Assembly: GCA_028291265.1 (NCBI GenBank) | Contig: JAQGIK010000026.1 | Span: 1-32,137, forward strand | Reading direction: 5' to 3' | Source of the DNA: Caulobacter sp. | GTDB lineage: Bacteria; Pseudomonadota; Alphaproteobacteria; Caulobacterales; Caulobacteraceae | Length of the DNA stretch: 32,137 bases | Shown: piece after piece, positions 1-8,352 of the stretch | Numbering within the stretch: position 1 is the first letter of the stretch | How the letters are laid out: the number at the start of each line of letters is the position of its first letter | The notes under the pieces: model-generated | Seen by the model: the letters and a program-made list of their open reading frames with translations, nothing else | Database searches by the model: none | Told to the model about the DNA's origin: nothing | Program-made: the position numbers and the translations under genes

Positions 1-36
1 TCGCGCGGTCCCCCTCCCCCGAGAGGGGGAGGAACT
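1..36 (-). repeat. Double-hairpin repeat, copy a (cut by left edge)
   Basis: Reading the minus strand, AGTTCCTCCCCCT begins at base 36 and forms the first hairpin, with GGGGGAGG as its other arm. It is followed by GGGGGACCGCGCGA, the start of the second hairpin, before the window ends. The first A of the repeat is the last base of the esterase TGA stop codon, so the element begins exactly at the gene end in the sense direction. Confidence 0.85.
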
Positions 37-968
37 CAGGCCAGCGCCGCCTTCAACTTCGTCGCCGTGTCGTCGATGGCGGCGACTACCGGCGGGGAGA
101 CGCTGGCCATGATGTAGAAGTCGTGGACGAAGGACGGGTACTCGATGTGTTCGGACTTCACGCCGGCTTTTGCCATGCGTTCGGCGTAGGCGCGGCCCTC
201 GTCCTTCAGCGGGTCGAAGCCGGCGGTGACGGTCAGGGCGGCGGGCAGGCCCGACAGGTCCTCGACATGGGCCGGCTCGGCGCGGCGGGCGTCGGGGTGG
301 CCGATGGCGGCGAAGTGGCCGGCGAACCAGGTCATCACCTCGGCGGTCAGGACATAGCCGGTGGCCAGGTCCTTGCGGCTCTGGGTGTCCTGCTCCATGG
401 CCGTGGCCGGGTAGAGCAGTAGCTGGAAGGCCAGGCGGCGCTTGGGATCGTCCCTCAGTTCCAGCGCCATGCAGGCGGCGAGGTTGCCGCCGGCGCTGCA
501 GCCGCCGACCGCGATGCGGGCCGGATCGACGCCGATCTCGCCGGCGTGGTCGAAGACCCATTTGGTGGCGGCCAGGGCATCGTCATGGGCGGCGGGGAAC
601 GGATGCTCGGGAGCCAGCCGGTAGTCGACGGCCAGCACCCGGACGCCAGACGCCGCGCAGAGCCGGCGCATGAAGTCGTCGTGGGTCTCCAGGTCGCCGA
701 TCACGAAGCCGCCGCCATGGAAGTAGACCAGGGCCCCGGTCGTCGCCGCGGCGTCCCTGGGGACATAGAGCCGGGCCTTCAGGGGGCCGGCCCCGCCGTC
801 GACAGGCAAGTCGCGGACGTCGAGGTCCTTCGGCGCCCCGGCGTCGAGGCCGGCCCGTTGGGCGACATAGCCCATGCGGATCATCTCGGGCGGCAGGCTG
901 CTCAGCGGCGGCATCTCGATGGCGGCGGCGGCGTCGAGCATGGCGCGGAAGTGGGGATCGAGGCTCAT
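36..968 (-). CDS. alpha/beta-hydrolase, HSL-type carboxylesterase/lipase
   Basis: A cytoplasmic serine esterase of the hormone-sensitive-lipase group (family IV), expected to hydrolyse short to medium acyl esters. With the start chosen here (310 residues) the oxyanion-hole motif HGGGF is near residues 84-88, the nucleophile elbow GCSAGG gives Ser near 158, and the acid and base are seen as DPLKDEG and HDFY near the C-terminus. The length is normal for the family. An upstream in-frame ATG at 995 exists, but the ATG at 968 has AAGGA about eight bases before it, and the longer form would begin inside a repeat. It is the last gene of a run of minus-strand catabolic genes. The substrate cannot be told from sequence. 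A double-hairpin repeat begins at its stop codon. Confidence 0.9.
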   Translation of the reverse strand: MSLDPHFRAMLDAAAAIEMPPLSSLPPEMIRMGYVAQRAGLDAGAPKDLDVRDLPVDGGAGPLKARLYVPRDAAATTGALVYFHGGGFVIGDLETHDDFMRRLCAASGVRVLAVDYRLAPEHPFPAAHDDALAATKWVFDHAGEIGVDPARIAVGGCSAGGNLAACMALELRDDPKRRLAFQLLLYPATAMEQDTQSRKDLATGYVLTAEVMTWFAGHFAAIGHPDARRAEPAHVEDLSGLPAALTVTAGFDPLKDEGRAYAERMAKAGVKSEHIEYPSFVHDFYIMASVSPPVVAAIDDTATKLKAALA

Positions 969-986
969 CGGTTGGTCCTTATTTCT

Positions 987-1100
987 ACCGCTCATCCCGG
1001 CGAATGCCGGGACCCAGATTCATCCACGAGCGGTTGGTGCATTGTTCTGAAACATCCGCGCTCAGGCGGCTGGGTCCCGGCATTCGCCGGGATGAGCGGT
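987..1100. repeat. REP-like inverted doublet, 31-bp perfect arms
   Basis: Bases 987-1017 and 1070-1100 are perfect reverse complements (31 bp) separated by 52 bases. Each arm contains its own palindrome, CCCGGCATTCGCCGGG. The arrangement is that of a REP doublet. It lies between the esterase and the CoA ligase and overlaps only the rejected upstream start of the esterase. Confidence 0.85.
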
Positions 1101-1105
1101 CGCTT

Positions 1106-2971
1106 CTATAGGGTCACCACACCAGCCGCCGAGCCGTCGCCGTACAGCGCCTTCACCAGCTCTGTGCGGCGCTCCAGCGTGGCGCGCTGGTTCACATAGC
1201 CCTTGTCGGTGATCTCGCCGGCGTCGATGGACGGCGGCTCGGTCATGATGGCGAAGCGGCCGATGCGGCGCGACAGGCCGCCGGCGGTGGCGTTGAAGAC
1301 CTTGAGCTTCTCGGTGAGGAGGACGGTCAGCTTGTCGATCGGCGTGCCGGGGCCGTCGTCGGCCATCAAGGTCTGCATGCCGGCCATCGACGGCCAGACC
1401 AGGGCGCCGATGAAGGGCTTGTCCTGGCCGGCGATGACGGCGTCGAGGATCCAGGGGCTGCAGGCGGCGACGATCTCGGGCCGCAGGGTGCCGACCGAGA
1501 CCCAGGTGCCGCTGTCGAGCTTGAAGTCCTCGGTCACCCGGCCATCGAACATCAGGCCCTGGGCCGGATCGTTGTCGTCGATGAATTTGGCGGCGTCGCC
1601 CAGCTTGTAGAAGCCTTCCTCGTCGAAGGCGGTGGCGGTCTTCTCCGGATCGCCGACGTAGCCGCTGGTGACGGTCGGGCCCTTGACCCGGACCTCCAGC
1701 TTGGTCCCGTTGGGCACCAGCTTGATCGTGATGCCGGGCAGCGGCAGCCCGACCAGCCCGACCGTCTCGGTGGCCCAGTGGGTGACGGTGATGCCTTGCG
1801 TCTCGGTGGCGCCGTACATGGTGGTCAGCGGCATGCGGCTGCCGGTCTCGGCGATGGCCAGGGCCTGCAGCCGCTCGTTGACGTCGTTGCTGAGCGTCGC
1901 GCCGCCGTAGCCCATGTAGCGCATGTTCTTGAAGAACGACTTCCGGAGGACCGGGTCCTTCTCCATGGCGTCGGCCAGCATGCCGAAGGCGATGGGGGCC
2001 GAGCCGAACACCACGGGGGAGACCTCGTAGAGGTTCTTGATCGTGGTCTCGAACATACCGGGCAGCGGCTTGCCCTCGTCGAGATAGACGGTGCCGCCGG
2101 CCCAGAGGACGCCGTTGAAGCTGATGTTGCCGGCGCTGATGTGGCTCCAGGGCATCCACTCCAGGCTCTCGGAGACGACGTCGGGATCGGGCTCCTCGCT
2201 GCGCAGGCCGTCCTGGCCGGCGATGACCCCGGCCATCATGCCGAAGGTCTGCGGCGCCGCCTTGGGCATGCCGGTCGAACCGGAGGTGAACAGGTATTTG
2301 GCGACGGTGTCGTGGCCGAGCGTCTCACGCGCCGCCTCGACGGCCGGGCCGGCCGCGGTGTCGGTCAGGACCGACAGGGGAACGGCCCCCTCCCCCGTGC
2401 CGTCGGCGGTGACGAAGGTCAGGTCGCGGCCGAGGCCCCGCAGGGTTTCCAGGGCGCGGGCATAGAGCTCGCCGGACTGGGCGAAGATCACCTTGGGCTT
2501 CACCACCTCGACGCAATGCCTGAGCTTGGCGTGGTCGGTGGAGATCAGGCTGTAGGCCGGGCTGATCGGCGAAACCGGCACCCCGGCCGTGTAGCAGCCG
2601 ACCTTGATCAGGGCGTGCTCCAGACTGTTGGACGACAGCACCATGACCGAATCGTCGGCGGTCAGGCCACGGTCGAGCAACCACTGGGCGATGCCCTCGG
2701 CCTTGGCCAGGGCCTCGCCGTAGGTCAGCGTCCGCCAGGGTCCGTGGCCGGGTTCGCGCTGCTTCATCCACGGGCGGTCGGGATGCCTGGCCGCCTTCTC
2801 CTGGAGGAGGTGGGCGATGGAGCGCGGGCCTTCGCCCGGCGCATGATTGGAGCGGATCAGGATCGAGCCGTCGGCGCGGCGCTCGACCGAGACGTCCGGG
2901 CCCTTCATCGGCAGGCTGGCGAACGGAACTTTCGTCACGGCCGGAGCCGCCACGCCATCGGCGGGGGTCAT
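1106..2971 (-). CDS. feruloyl-CoA synthase-like acyl-CoA ligase
   Basis: An AMP-forming acyl-CoA ligase (ANL superfamily, 621 residues) that would activate a carboxylic acid through an acyl-adenylate to a CoA thioester in the cytoplasm. The phosphate-binding loop TSGSTGMPK is at 229-237 and YGATETQ at 386-392. The C-terminus ends in GEITDKGYVNQRA followed by ERR, the pattern I associate with feruloyl-CoA synthases rather than fatty-acid ligases; its Lys would be the adenylation lysine. The start has GAGGAAA seven bases upstream. A TTGACT / TAGTCT promoter candidate lies at 3012-3039. The usual ferulate partners (enoyl-CoA hydratase/lyase) are not in the window. The aldehyde dehydrogenase at 8492-9931 could in principle act on a released aldehyde, but that is speculation. 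The family call is firm and the substrate moderate. Confidence 0.85.
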   Translation of the reverse strand: MTPADGVAAPAVTKVPFASLPMKGPDVSVERRADGSILIRSNHAPGEGPRSIAHLLQEKAARHPDRPWMKQREPGHGPWRTLTYGEALAKAEGIAQWLLDRGLTADDSVMVLSSNSLEHALIKVGCYTAGVPVSPISPAYSLISTDHAKLRHCVEVVKPKVIFAQSGELYARALETLRGLGRDLTFVTADGTGEGAVPLSVLTDTAAGPAVEAARETLGHDTVAKYLFTSGSTGMPKAAPQTFGMMAGVIAGQDGLRSEEPDPDVVSESLEWMPWSHISAGNISFNGVLWAGGTVYLDEGKPLPGMFETTIKNLYEVSPVVFGSAPIAFGMLADAMEKDPVLRKSFFKNMRYMGYGGATLSNDVNERLQALAIAETGSRMPLTTMYGATETQGITVTHWATETVGLVGLPLPGITIKLVPNGTKLEVRVKGPTVTSGYVGDPEKTATAFDEEGFYKLGDAAKFIDDNDPAQGLMFDGRVTEDFKLDSGTWVSVGTLRPEIVAACSPWILDAVIAGQDKPFIGALVWPSMAGMQTLMADDGPGTPIDKLTVLLTEKLKVFNATAGGLSRRIGRFAIMTEPPSIDAGEITDKGYVNQRATLERRTELVKALYGDGSAAGVVTL

Positions 2972-3011
2972 GGGCGGTTTCCTCGAGTGCTTGTTATCGT
3001 TGTTCCGTTGA

Positions 3012-3039
3012 AGACTATGCTTGCCGCTAGGTGAGTCAA
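3012..3039 (-). promoter_or_regulatory. candidate sigma70-type promoter for the feruloyl-CoA synthase-like gene
   Basis: On the minus strand TTGACT (3039-3034) is separated by 16 bases from TAGTCT (3017-3012), about 40 bases before the ATG at 2971. This is recognised by eye only. Confidence 0.35.
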
Positions 3040-3047
3040 ACGGCTGT

Positions 3048-5027
3048 TCAGCGGTTCGGCGACGGCGCGAAATTGACCCGACCGACCTCGTGGATTTTCC
3101 CCTCTTCGATCCGACCCTCGACCAGCTCGTAGCCTAGCAGGGCGTAGACGCGGCCGCGCAGGAAGATGGGCCGGGCGTTGCCGTACCAGTCGACGCAGGA
3201 GGCCACGCAGGCGTCGTCGGCGAAGCCTTCGGCGGCCGGTTTCAGCTCGCCGAGCGGATCGAATTTTCGAGCCTGGCGGCGCAGGAAGAACATCGACGAG
3301 GCGGTCTGGAACAGCTGGTTGTAGGCCGGATTGCCGGCCCGCGAGACCGGCAGGCCGAGCACGCCGTTGGTCCCGTCCGGCGGATCGGGGCGGTAGAAGA
3401 AGGCGTGACTGCGGGTCTCGGCCTCGGCGGCGTCGGGCAGGATATAGCGGTCGCCGAGTTTCGCGCCCGTGGACGGCAGTTCGACGGTCGAGAAGGTCAT
3501 CGCGCGGTCGGTGCTGCCGACAATCACCGCGTCGGGCCCCATGACCTCGATGCGGTCGACGGGGTGGGGCATGTCGAATTGTCGGATGTCGCCGCCGCGA
3601 ACCGGCACGGCGACCACGCGGCCCTCACCCGGCCCGCGATCGCCCCATCCGCTGCCGCTGCCGTAGAGCAGTTGGTCGCCGACGAAGCGGTTGGTGAAAT
3701 CTCCGGCCCCCTCGGTCGGCGCGGGAAGGTCGCGGTAGCGGCTGAACGGCAGGGCGCGGGAGCCATCGCCGAATTCGGCCAGCGGAATGCGCAGCAGGGC
3801 GACGGCGCCGTCGGCGGCGGTCTTGCGCCACATCCTGTCGCCGCCGCTTTCGGCCAGCACGACGACGTTCAGCATCCGGCTCCTGGCGTCCTCCTGGAAG
3901 GAGAACTGGTCGGCCGGCTCGCCGGCCACGCCGATGGCCGAGGGGCGCGAGCCGTCGAGCGGCAGGCGGTAGACCATGGCCGGCGGCAGGCGCGCGTTGT
4001 CGCCGTCCCAGTCGTAGTCGGTGACCCACAGATAGACGGCGCTGGCCGAGACGTAGAAGACCCGCGCCTCGGAGCCGAGCACCGAGGTGGCCTCGCAACT
4101 CATTTCGCGCTTGGCCAGGTCACAGACGATGACCGAATGGACGGTGGTCAGGTCGACGCCCTTGCCGCGCAGCAGCGGCGGCACGAAGACGTTCGAGCCG
4201 TTGACGATGCGGCGGAAACCCTCGTCCGGGCCCTTCTGGCCCTGCCAGCGTTGCAGGGCCGGCAGGGTTTCAAGCGGGTCGCTGTCCCAGTAGAGCTCGC
4301 GGCCCGAGTAGAAGATCAGTTTCGTGCCGATCAGGCGGGAGGCGTAGTTCTCGGCCGAATAATAGTCGCTGGCCCGCAGATGGTAGCCGTCGATGAAGCT
4401 GAATTTGCCCTCGGCGCTCAGCCGGAAGCGGTTCACCTCCGTGCCGCCGCGGTTGTAGCTGTAGCCGATGACGATGACCTGGTCGCCGACCAGCAGCATC
4501 TCGTCGTACCAGTCGCCGCCGGGATTGATGCCGGGCGGCGAGGCGTCGATGTGGTCCAGCGCCGTCAGCTTGCCGCCGGCCGCCGAAACCGAGAACAGCC
4601 GGCCGCGCCGCAGCACCACCAGCATCTCGCCGCGATTCTTGACGATGCCGCCCTCGTCGACGTTGGCTTCCTGGGTGTTGGTGATGGACTCGTTGCTGAA
4701 GGCGCTGACCGCCACCGGCGTATCCTGGTCGCTGCTCTCCATTCTTGAGGCGGTGACGACGATCTCCTCTATCGCGCCCTCGGGGGCCTGGGAGGGCAGG
4801 CTGACGATCGGCGGCGGCACGGGGGCCGTGGGGACGGGTGGCGGGGCGGGCACGGGGGCCGGCGGCGGAACCGGCTGGCCGTTCCTGGACCGGTTCAGGA
4901 AGCGGCGCAGCTCGGCGTCGGAATGGAAGGCCTGCAGCCCGGCCGTCGGACGGCGGGCGGCGGCCTCGGCCGGCAGGGCGTTCGCGAAGGCGGCCAGGGC
5001 CGCCAATGCCAGGATCCAGGATCTCAT
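3048..5027 (-). CDS. secreted beta-propeller domain protein with TonB-plug-like N-terminal segment
   Basis: A 659-residue exported protein of unknown function. A signal peptide spans about 1-22 (hydrophobic core ILALAALAAFANALPAEA). A Pro-rich stretch at 51-75 follows, then EEIVVTASR at 87-95 with DTPVAVSAF. These look like the TonB box and plug start of a TonB-dependent receptor. The body begins with NTQEANVDEGGIVK (117-130), the usual opening of the Beta_propel family (PF09826), and no receptor barrel follows. Two CxxxC-spaced cysteines near the C-terminus (DDACVASCVDW) might form a disulfide. The gene starts 19 bases after the epoxide-hydrolase-like gene, so the two are probably co-transcribed. 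The fold call is good; the role is unknown. Confidence 0.75.
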   Translation of the reverse strand: MRSWILALAALAAFANALPAEAAARRPTAGLQAFHSDAELRRFLNRSRNGQPVPPPAPVPAPPPVPTAPVPPPIVSLPSQAPEGAIEEIVVTASRMESSDQDTPVAVSAFSNESITNTQEANVDEGGIVKNRGEMLVVLRRGRLFSVSAAGGKLTALDHIDASPPGINPGGDWYDEMLLVGDQVIVIGYSYNRGGTEVNRFRLSAEGKFSFIDGYHLRASDYYSAENYASRLIGTKLIFYSGRELYWDSDPLETLPALQRWQGQKGPDEGFRRIVNGSNVFVPPLLRGKGVDLTTVHSVIVCDLAKREMSCEATSVLGSEARVFYVSASAVYLWVTDYDWDGDNARLPPAMVYRLPLDGSRPSAIGVAGEPADQFSFQEDARSRMLNVVVLAESGGDRMWRKTAADGAVALLRIPLAEFGDGSRALPFSRYRDLPAPTEGAGDFTNRFVGDQLLYGSGSGWGDRGPGEGRVVAVPVRGGDIRQFDMPHPVDRIEVMGPDAVIVGSTDRAMTFSTVELPSTGAKLGDRYILPDAAEAETRSHAFFYRPDPPDGTNGVLGLPVSRAGNPAYNQLFQTASSMFFLRRQARKFDPLGELKPAAEGFADDACVASCVDWYGNARPIFLRGRVYALLGYELVEGRIEEGKIHEVGRVNFAPSPNR

Positions 5028-5046
5028 CGCCTCGCCCTTCCGTCGG

Positions 5047-6012
5047 TCAGAGTTGTTTGAGCCAGTCGACCAGCAGTTTCGTCACCGCCTCCGGCTGCTC
5101 CTGCTGGGTCCAGTGACCGCAGCCTTCCAGCACCGTGGCGCCCTGCAGGCCGGGCAGGTGCGGCTTCATCACCGCCACCGGATCGACGCCGGGGATCATC
5201 TTCAGCACCAGGTCGCGGGAGCCGCCGATGAACAGCGACGGCTGTTCGAGCTTGCGCTCCTTGAAGCCCTGCAGCCATTCGAAATCGCGGCCGTGGTTGC
5301 GGTAGCGCGAGAGGGGGCCGAAGAAGCCCGAGGCCGCGAATTCGGCGGCGTAGTAGGCGATGTCGGCGTCGGTCAGCCACGCCGGGAAGGGCTGGGGGTC
5401 GGGCAGGCGGTCGAGCAGGGTCGCGCCATGCGGCTTGTCGGCCGGCCAGGTCCCATCGGGGGCGTCGCCGCTGATCGCGTAGTAGAATTTGCGGATCGAG
5501 GCGGCGGGGTCGGCTTCCAGTTCGGCCTCGGCGACGCCGACGTCCTGGAAGTAGACCTGGTAGAAGAAGCGGCCGCGGTCGGTGAACACCGCCTTGACGA
5601 TGTCGAGGAAGTTGGCGCTCGGCACGCCGGTGTAGGGCACCGACAGGCCGGCGACGGCGGAGACGCGGTCGGGACGGGTGAGCGCCGTGTTCCAGACGAT
5701 GGGCGCGCCCCAGTCGTGGCCGATGAGGACGCCCGTGCCGTCGTCGGACAGGGCCTCGATGACGCCGGCGACGTCGGTGGTGATCTTCTCCAGCGAATAG
5801 TCGGCGACTTCCGTCGGCTTGTCGGAGCCGCCGTAGCCGCGCACGTCGATGGCGCAGGCGGTGAAGCCGGCGTCGGCGATGGGGCCGATCTGGTGGCGCC
5901 AGCTGTACCAGCTCTCCGGAAAGCCATGGACCATGACCACCAACGGGCCCGTCCCCTGGACGGCGGCGCGCAGGCGGATGCCGTTGGTCTCGATGATGCG
6001 GAAGTCAGGCAT
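5047..6012 (-). CDS. alpha/beta-hydrolase, epoxide hydrolase-like
   Basis: A 321-residue alpha/beta-hydrolase. HGFPESWYSWRHQI (29-42) and GHDWGAPIVW (98-107) are typical of soluble epoxide hydrolases, where Asp100 is the nucleophile that forms an alkyl-enzyme ester. The base is His300 in GCGHWTQQEQP. Asp rather than Ser at the nucleophile argues against an esterase; haloalkane or fluoroacetate dehalogenases use the same elbow and cannot be fully excluded. The start has GAGGAAC seven bases upstream. It leads the minus-strand pair with the beta-propeller gene and neighbours two CoA ligases, fitting a catabolic or detoxifying role. Confidence 0.85.
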   Translation of the reverse strand: MPDFRIIETNGIRLRAAVQGTGPLVVMVHGFPESWYSWRHQIGPIADAGFTACAIDVRGYGGSDKPTEVADYSLEKITTDVAGVIEALSDDGTGVLIGHDWGAPIVWNTALTRPDRVSAVAGLSVPYTGVPSANFLDIVKAVFTDRGRFFYQVYFQDVGVAEAELEADPAASIRKFYYAISGDAPDGTWPADKPHGATLLDRLPDPQPFPAWLTDADIAYYAAEFAASGFFGPLSRYRNHGRDFEWLQGFKERKLEQPSLFIGGSRDLVLKMIPGVDPVAVMKPHLPGLQGATVLEGCGHWTQQEQPEAVTKLLVDWLKQL

Positions 6013-6075
6013 TGGGCGTTCCTCGTTTTCCGCAGTCGATCATGATTGTCCCGAGGTCAGCATAGGGGGGTCAGC

Positions 6076-7632
6076 CTAGCCCACCATCCGCTCGCGGCCT
6101 TCCCAGAAGGGAGCGCGGAGTTCGCGGCGCAGGACCTTGCCGGAGGGGTTGCGGGGCAGGAGGTCGATGACGTCGATGGACTTGGGACATTTGTAGCCGG
6201 CGATCAGGCCGCGGCAGTGGGCGATGAGGTCGTCGGCGGTGGCGGACTGGCCGGGCCTGAACACGACGATGCCCTTGACCGCCTCGCCCCAGCGCTCGTC
6301 CGGCACGCCGACGACGGCGGCGTCGGCGACCGCCGGGTGGCTGAACAGGGCGTTCTCGACCTCGGCCGGATAGACGTTCTCGCCGCCGCTGACGATCATG
6401 TCCTTCACCCGGTCGTAGATGTAGAGGTAGCCCTCCTCGTCGAAGTAGCCGGCGTCGCCGGAGCTGAACCAGCCCTCGGGGCAGATGGCGTCGCCGGTGG
6501 CGTCGGGGCGGTTCCAGTAGCCCTTCATGACGCCGCGGCTGCGGATCTGCACCTCGCCGACGTCGCGCGGGGCGCCGACCGAGCCGTCGGGCTTCTTCAC
6601 CCGCACCTCGAAGCCAGGCCAAGGCTTGCCGCAGGACCGCAGCTTGTCGCGTTCGGGCGCATGGTCGGCGGCCGACAGGTGGGTGGCGCCGCCGATGGTC
6701 TCGGTCAGGCCATAGAGCTGGTGGAAGTCGCAGCCGAAAGTGGCCTGGGCCTTGCGCAGCACGGCCTCGGAGATCGGCGAGGCGCCGTAGAAGATGCGTT
6801 CAAGGCGGGAAAAGTCGGCCTCGTCGACGCCGGGGGTCTGCAGCAGCATGTTGATGATGGTCGGGGCGAGGAAGGCGTAGTTGACCCCCTGCTCGGGGAT
6901 CAGTTTGACGATCTGGGCCGGATTGACCTCGCGCAGGATGATTTCGCGCACCCCCTGGAGCAGACCGAGCAGGCCGCAGTTGACGCCGGCCACGTGGAAC
7001 AGCGGCATGAGGACGAGGTTGGTCTTGCCGGCGTCGTACTTCGCCCAGCCGGCGCTCAGCGCGGTGTCGAAAAGGGCGATGTAGTTGGCCTGGGTCAGCT
7101 GCACGCCCTTGGGCAGGCCGGTGGTGCCGCTGGTGTAGAGCTGGATGACGTCGTCATCGTCGCGGGCAACCAGTTTGGGATCGTCCGGGTAGTGGCCGCC
7201 GATCCAGTCGCGGAAGGCCGGCCAGCGGGGGTGGCCGGGTTCGAACTGGACGAGGCCCTTCACGCTGGGGATGTCGGAGATGATCATGTCGACGACCCCG
7301 GCCATGTCCTCACCGACAACGAGCAGTTTGACGCCCGCGTCCTTGAGGATGAAGGCGATCTCGGGCGGGGCGAGGCGCCAGTTGACGGGGGCCAGGCAGA
7401 CGCGGGCCTTGATGGCCCCCAGCCAGAGGGCGAAGAAGTCGTCGTTGTTTTTCGAGAGGACCCCGACCCGGTCGCCGGGCTTGAGGCCCTGGGCGAGAAG
7501 GGCCTGGGCGCAGCGGTTGGAGGCCTCGTTCCAATGGGCGAAGGTGGTTTCGCGGCCCTCGAACCACAATGCAACGGCGTCGGGGCGGATCGCCGCCTGC
7601 TGGCGCGGGATGTCGGCGACGTTGGTCAGCAT
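6076..7632 (-). CDS. AMP-dependent acyl-CoA synthetase (FadD-like)
   Basis: A cytoplasmic ATP-dependent acyl-CoA ligase of 518 residues with the start chosen here. YTSGTTGLPKG is the nucleotide-binding loop, YGLTET the A5 motif, SGDAGYFDEEGY follows, and NPSGKVLRREL at the C-terminus carries the catalytic lysine. It resembles the medium/long-chain fatty acid or steroid side-chain ligases of catabolic clusters, but the substrate is not determinable. In-frame starts at 7674 and 7737 exist, but only the ATG at 7632 has a good GAGG (five bases upstream), and the extension is Pro-rich and unlike the family. A six-fold 11-bp repeat array lies 125-190 bases upstream and may control it. Confidence 0.9.
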   Translation of the reverse strand: MLTNVADIPRQQAAIRPDAVALWFEGRETTFAHWNEASNRCAQALLAQGLKPGDRVGVLSKNNDDFFALWLGAIKARVCLAPVNWRLAPPEIAFILKDAGVKLLVVGEDMAGVVDMIISDIPSVKGLVQFEPGHPRWPAFRDWIGGHYPDDPKLVARDDDDVIQLYTSGTTGLPKGVQLTQANYIALFDTALSAGWAKYDAGKTNLVLMPLFHVAGVNCGLLGLLQGVREIILREVNPAQIVKLIPEQGVNYAFLAPTIINMLLQTPGVDEADFSRLERIFYGASPISEAVLRKAQATFGCDFHQLYGLTETIGGATHLSAADHAPERDKLRSCGKPWPGFEVRVKKPDGSVGAPRDVGEVQIRSRGVMKGYWNRPDATGDAICPEGWFSSGDAGYFDEEGYLYIYDRVKDMIVSGGENVYPAEVENALFSHPAVADAAVVGVPDERWGEAVKGIVVFRPGQSATADDLIAHCRGLIAGYKCPKSIDVIDLLPRNPSGKVLRRELRAPFWEGRERMVG

Positions 7633-7756
7633 GGTTTCCTCGGGGCCTCTGGCGGGCGTTTGGGTCATCTTCATCCGGGGCGGCGGCGGCTGTCGAGAGA
7701 TGTGCGGGGTTTGCGGGGGTGAGTTGAGGGATTTCAAGGGATTAGGGCCGGGGCGG

Positions 7757-7822
7757 TTTGAAGTTTGTTTGAAGTGGGTTTGAAGTCGGGGTGAGGTGAG
7801 CGTGAAGCGGCGTTGAAGTCGC
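7757..7822. repeat. six-fold 11-bp iterated array (TTTGAAGTNGG)
   Basis: TGAAG or TGAGG recurs at exactly 11-base steps: 7759, 7770, 7781, 7792 (TGAGG), 7803 and 7814. The best units read TTTGAAGT. It is non-coding and lies upstream of the acyl-CoA synthetase gene. The 11-base step matches the direct-repeat spacing bound by OmpR/PhoB-type regulators. Confidence 0.85.
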
Positions 7823-7886
7823 GTTTCGGGGCCGTCAGGCGCTTATCGAAGCGGCGAGACCATTGTACCGCGGTCGGCCGAAGCGA

Positions 7887-8318
7887 TCACAGTTCCTCCC
7901 CCTCTCGGGGGAGGGGGACCATCGCGTAGCGATGGTGGAGGGGGTCCCCACCGGCGTCTGCGGCCGCCAGGATGGTATCCACCGCCACCGACATGTCCTT
8001 GAGGACCAACTGAGCGGGAAGACGAAGCGTCCGGATGCCATAACGGGCGACATAGGCGTCGCGCTCGGCGTCGTACTCGGGCGCGCCTGCCTCATAGTGG
8101 AAGGCGCCATCTACCTCGACCGCGAGGCGGGCCTTGGCGCAGTAAAAGTCGAGGATGTAGGGGCCGAAGGCGTGCTGGCGGCGGAACTTCAGGCCTTCGA
8201 GGGCCCGGCCGCGCAGAACCTGCCAGAGAACCACCTCCGGGAGGGTCATCTGTCGGCGGAGCCTTCTGGCAAAGGCTCGGGTGCGATCCGGGGCCTGCAT
8301 TCGCGGATCATTGTTCAC
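7887..8318 (-). CDS. DUF559 endonuclease-like protein 1, inside an inverted-repeat pair
   Basis: A 143-residue member of the DUF559 family, a small PDDEXK/Vsr-like nuclease fold. Seen are ARRLRRQMTLPEVVLW, KFRRQHAFGPYILDF and LAVEVDGAFHYE, which carry the putative acidic active-site residues (Asp of LDF, Glu and Asp of EVDG). The start is GTG at 8318, with an ATG six codons on; neither has a clear ribosome site. The last residues (DPLHHRYAMVPLPREGEEL) are translated from repeat copy b, and the stop codon lies just beyond it. Copies b and c stand in inverted orientation around the gene, giving a 530 bp unit (7891-8420). A paralogue lies at 23764-24141. The activity is unproven; mobility is my inference. 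Confidence 0.8.
   Translation of the reverse strand: MNNDPRMQAPDRTRAFARRLRRQMTLPEVVLWQVLRGRALEGLKFRRQHAFGPYILDFYCAKARLAVEVDGAFHYEAGAPEYDAERDAYVARYGIRTLRLPAQLVLKDMSVAVDTILAAADAGGDPLHHRYAMVPLPREGEEL
7891..7955 (+). repeat. Double-hairpin repeat, copy b
   Basis: It starts AGTTCCTCCCCCT (hairpin 1 with GGGGGAGG). Hairpin 2 is ACCATCGC-GTA-GCGATGGT, a perfect 8-bp stem, and the tail is GGAGGGGGTCCCCACCGGC. It pairs tail-to-tail with copy c across the DUF559 gene and encodes the end of that protein. Confidence 0.9.
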
Positions 8319-8352
8319 TTTTTGTTCGATGGCAAGCAGGTGAGGTTGCGCC

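Noticed and set aside
4468..7722. Long plus-strand open frames (4468-6045 and 6046-7722) opposite the hydrolase and CoA ligase genes
   Set aside because: Same shadow composition; the minus strand carries complete catalytic motifs.
7757..7822. CRISPR array
   Set aside because: The 11-base period is far too short, with no spacers or cas genes.
7887..8318. RAYT/IS200-like transposase
   Set aside because: No HUH motif or catalytic Tyr pattern; the residues fit DUF559.
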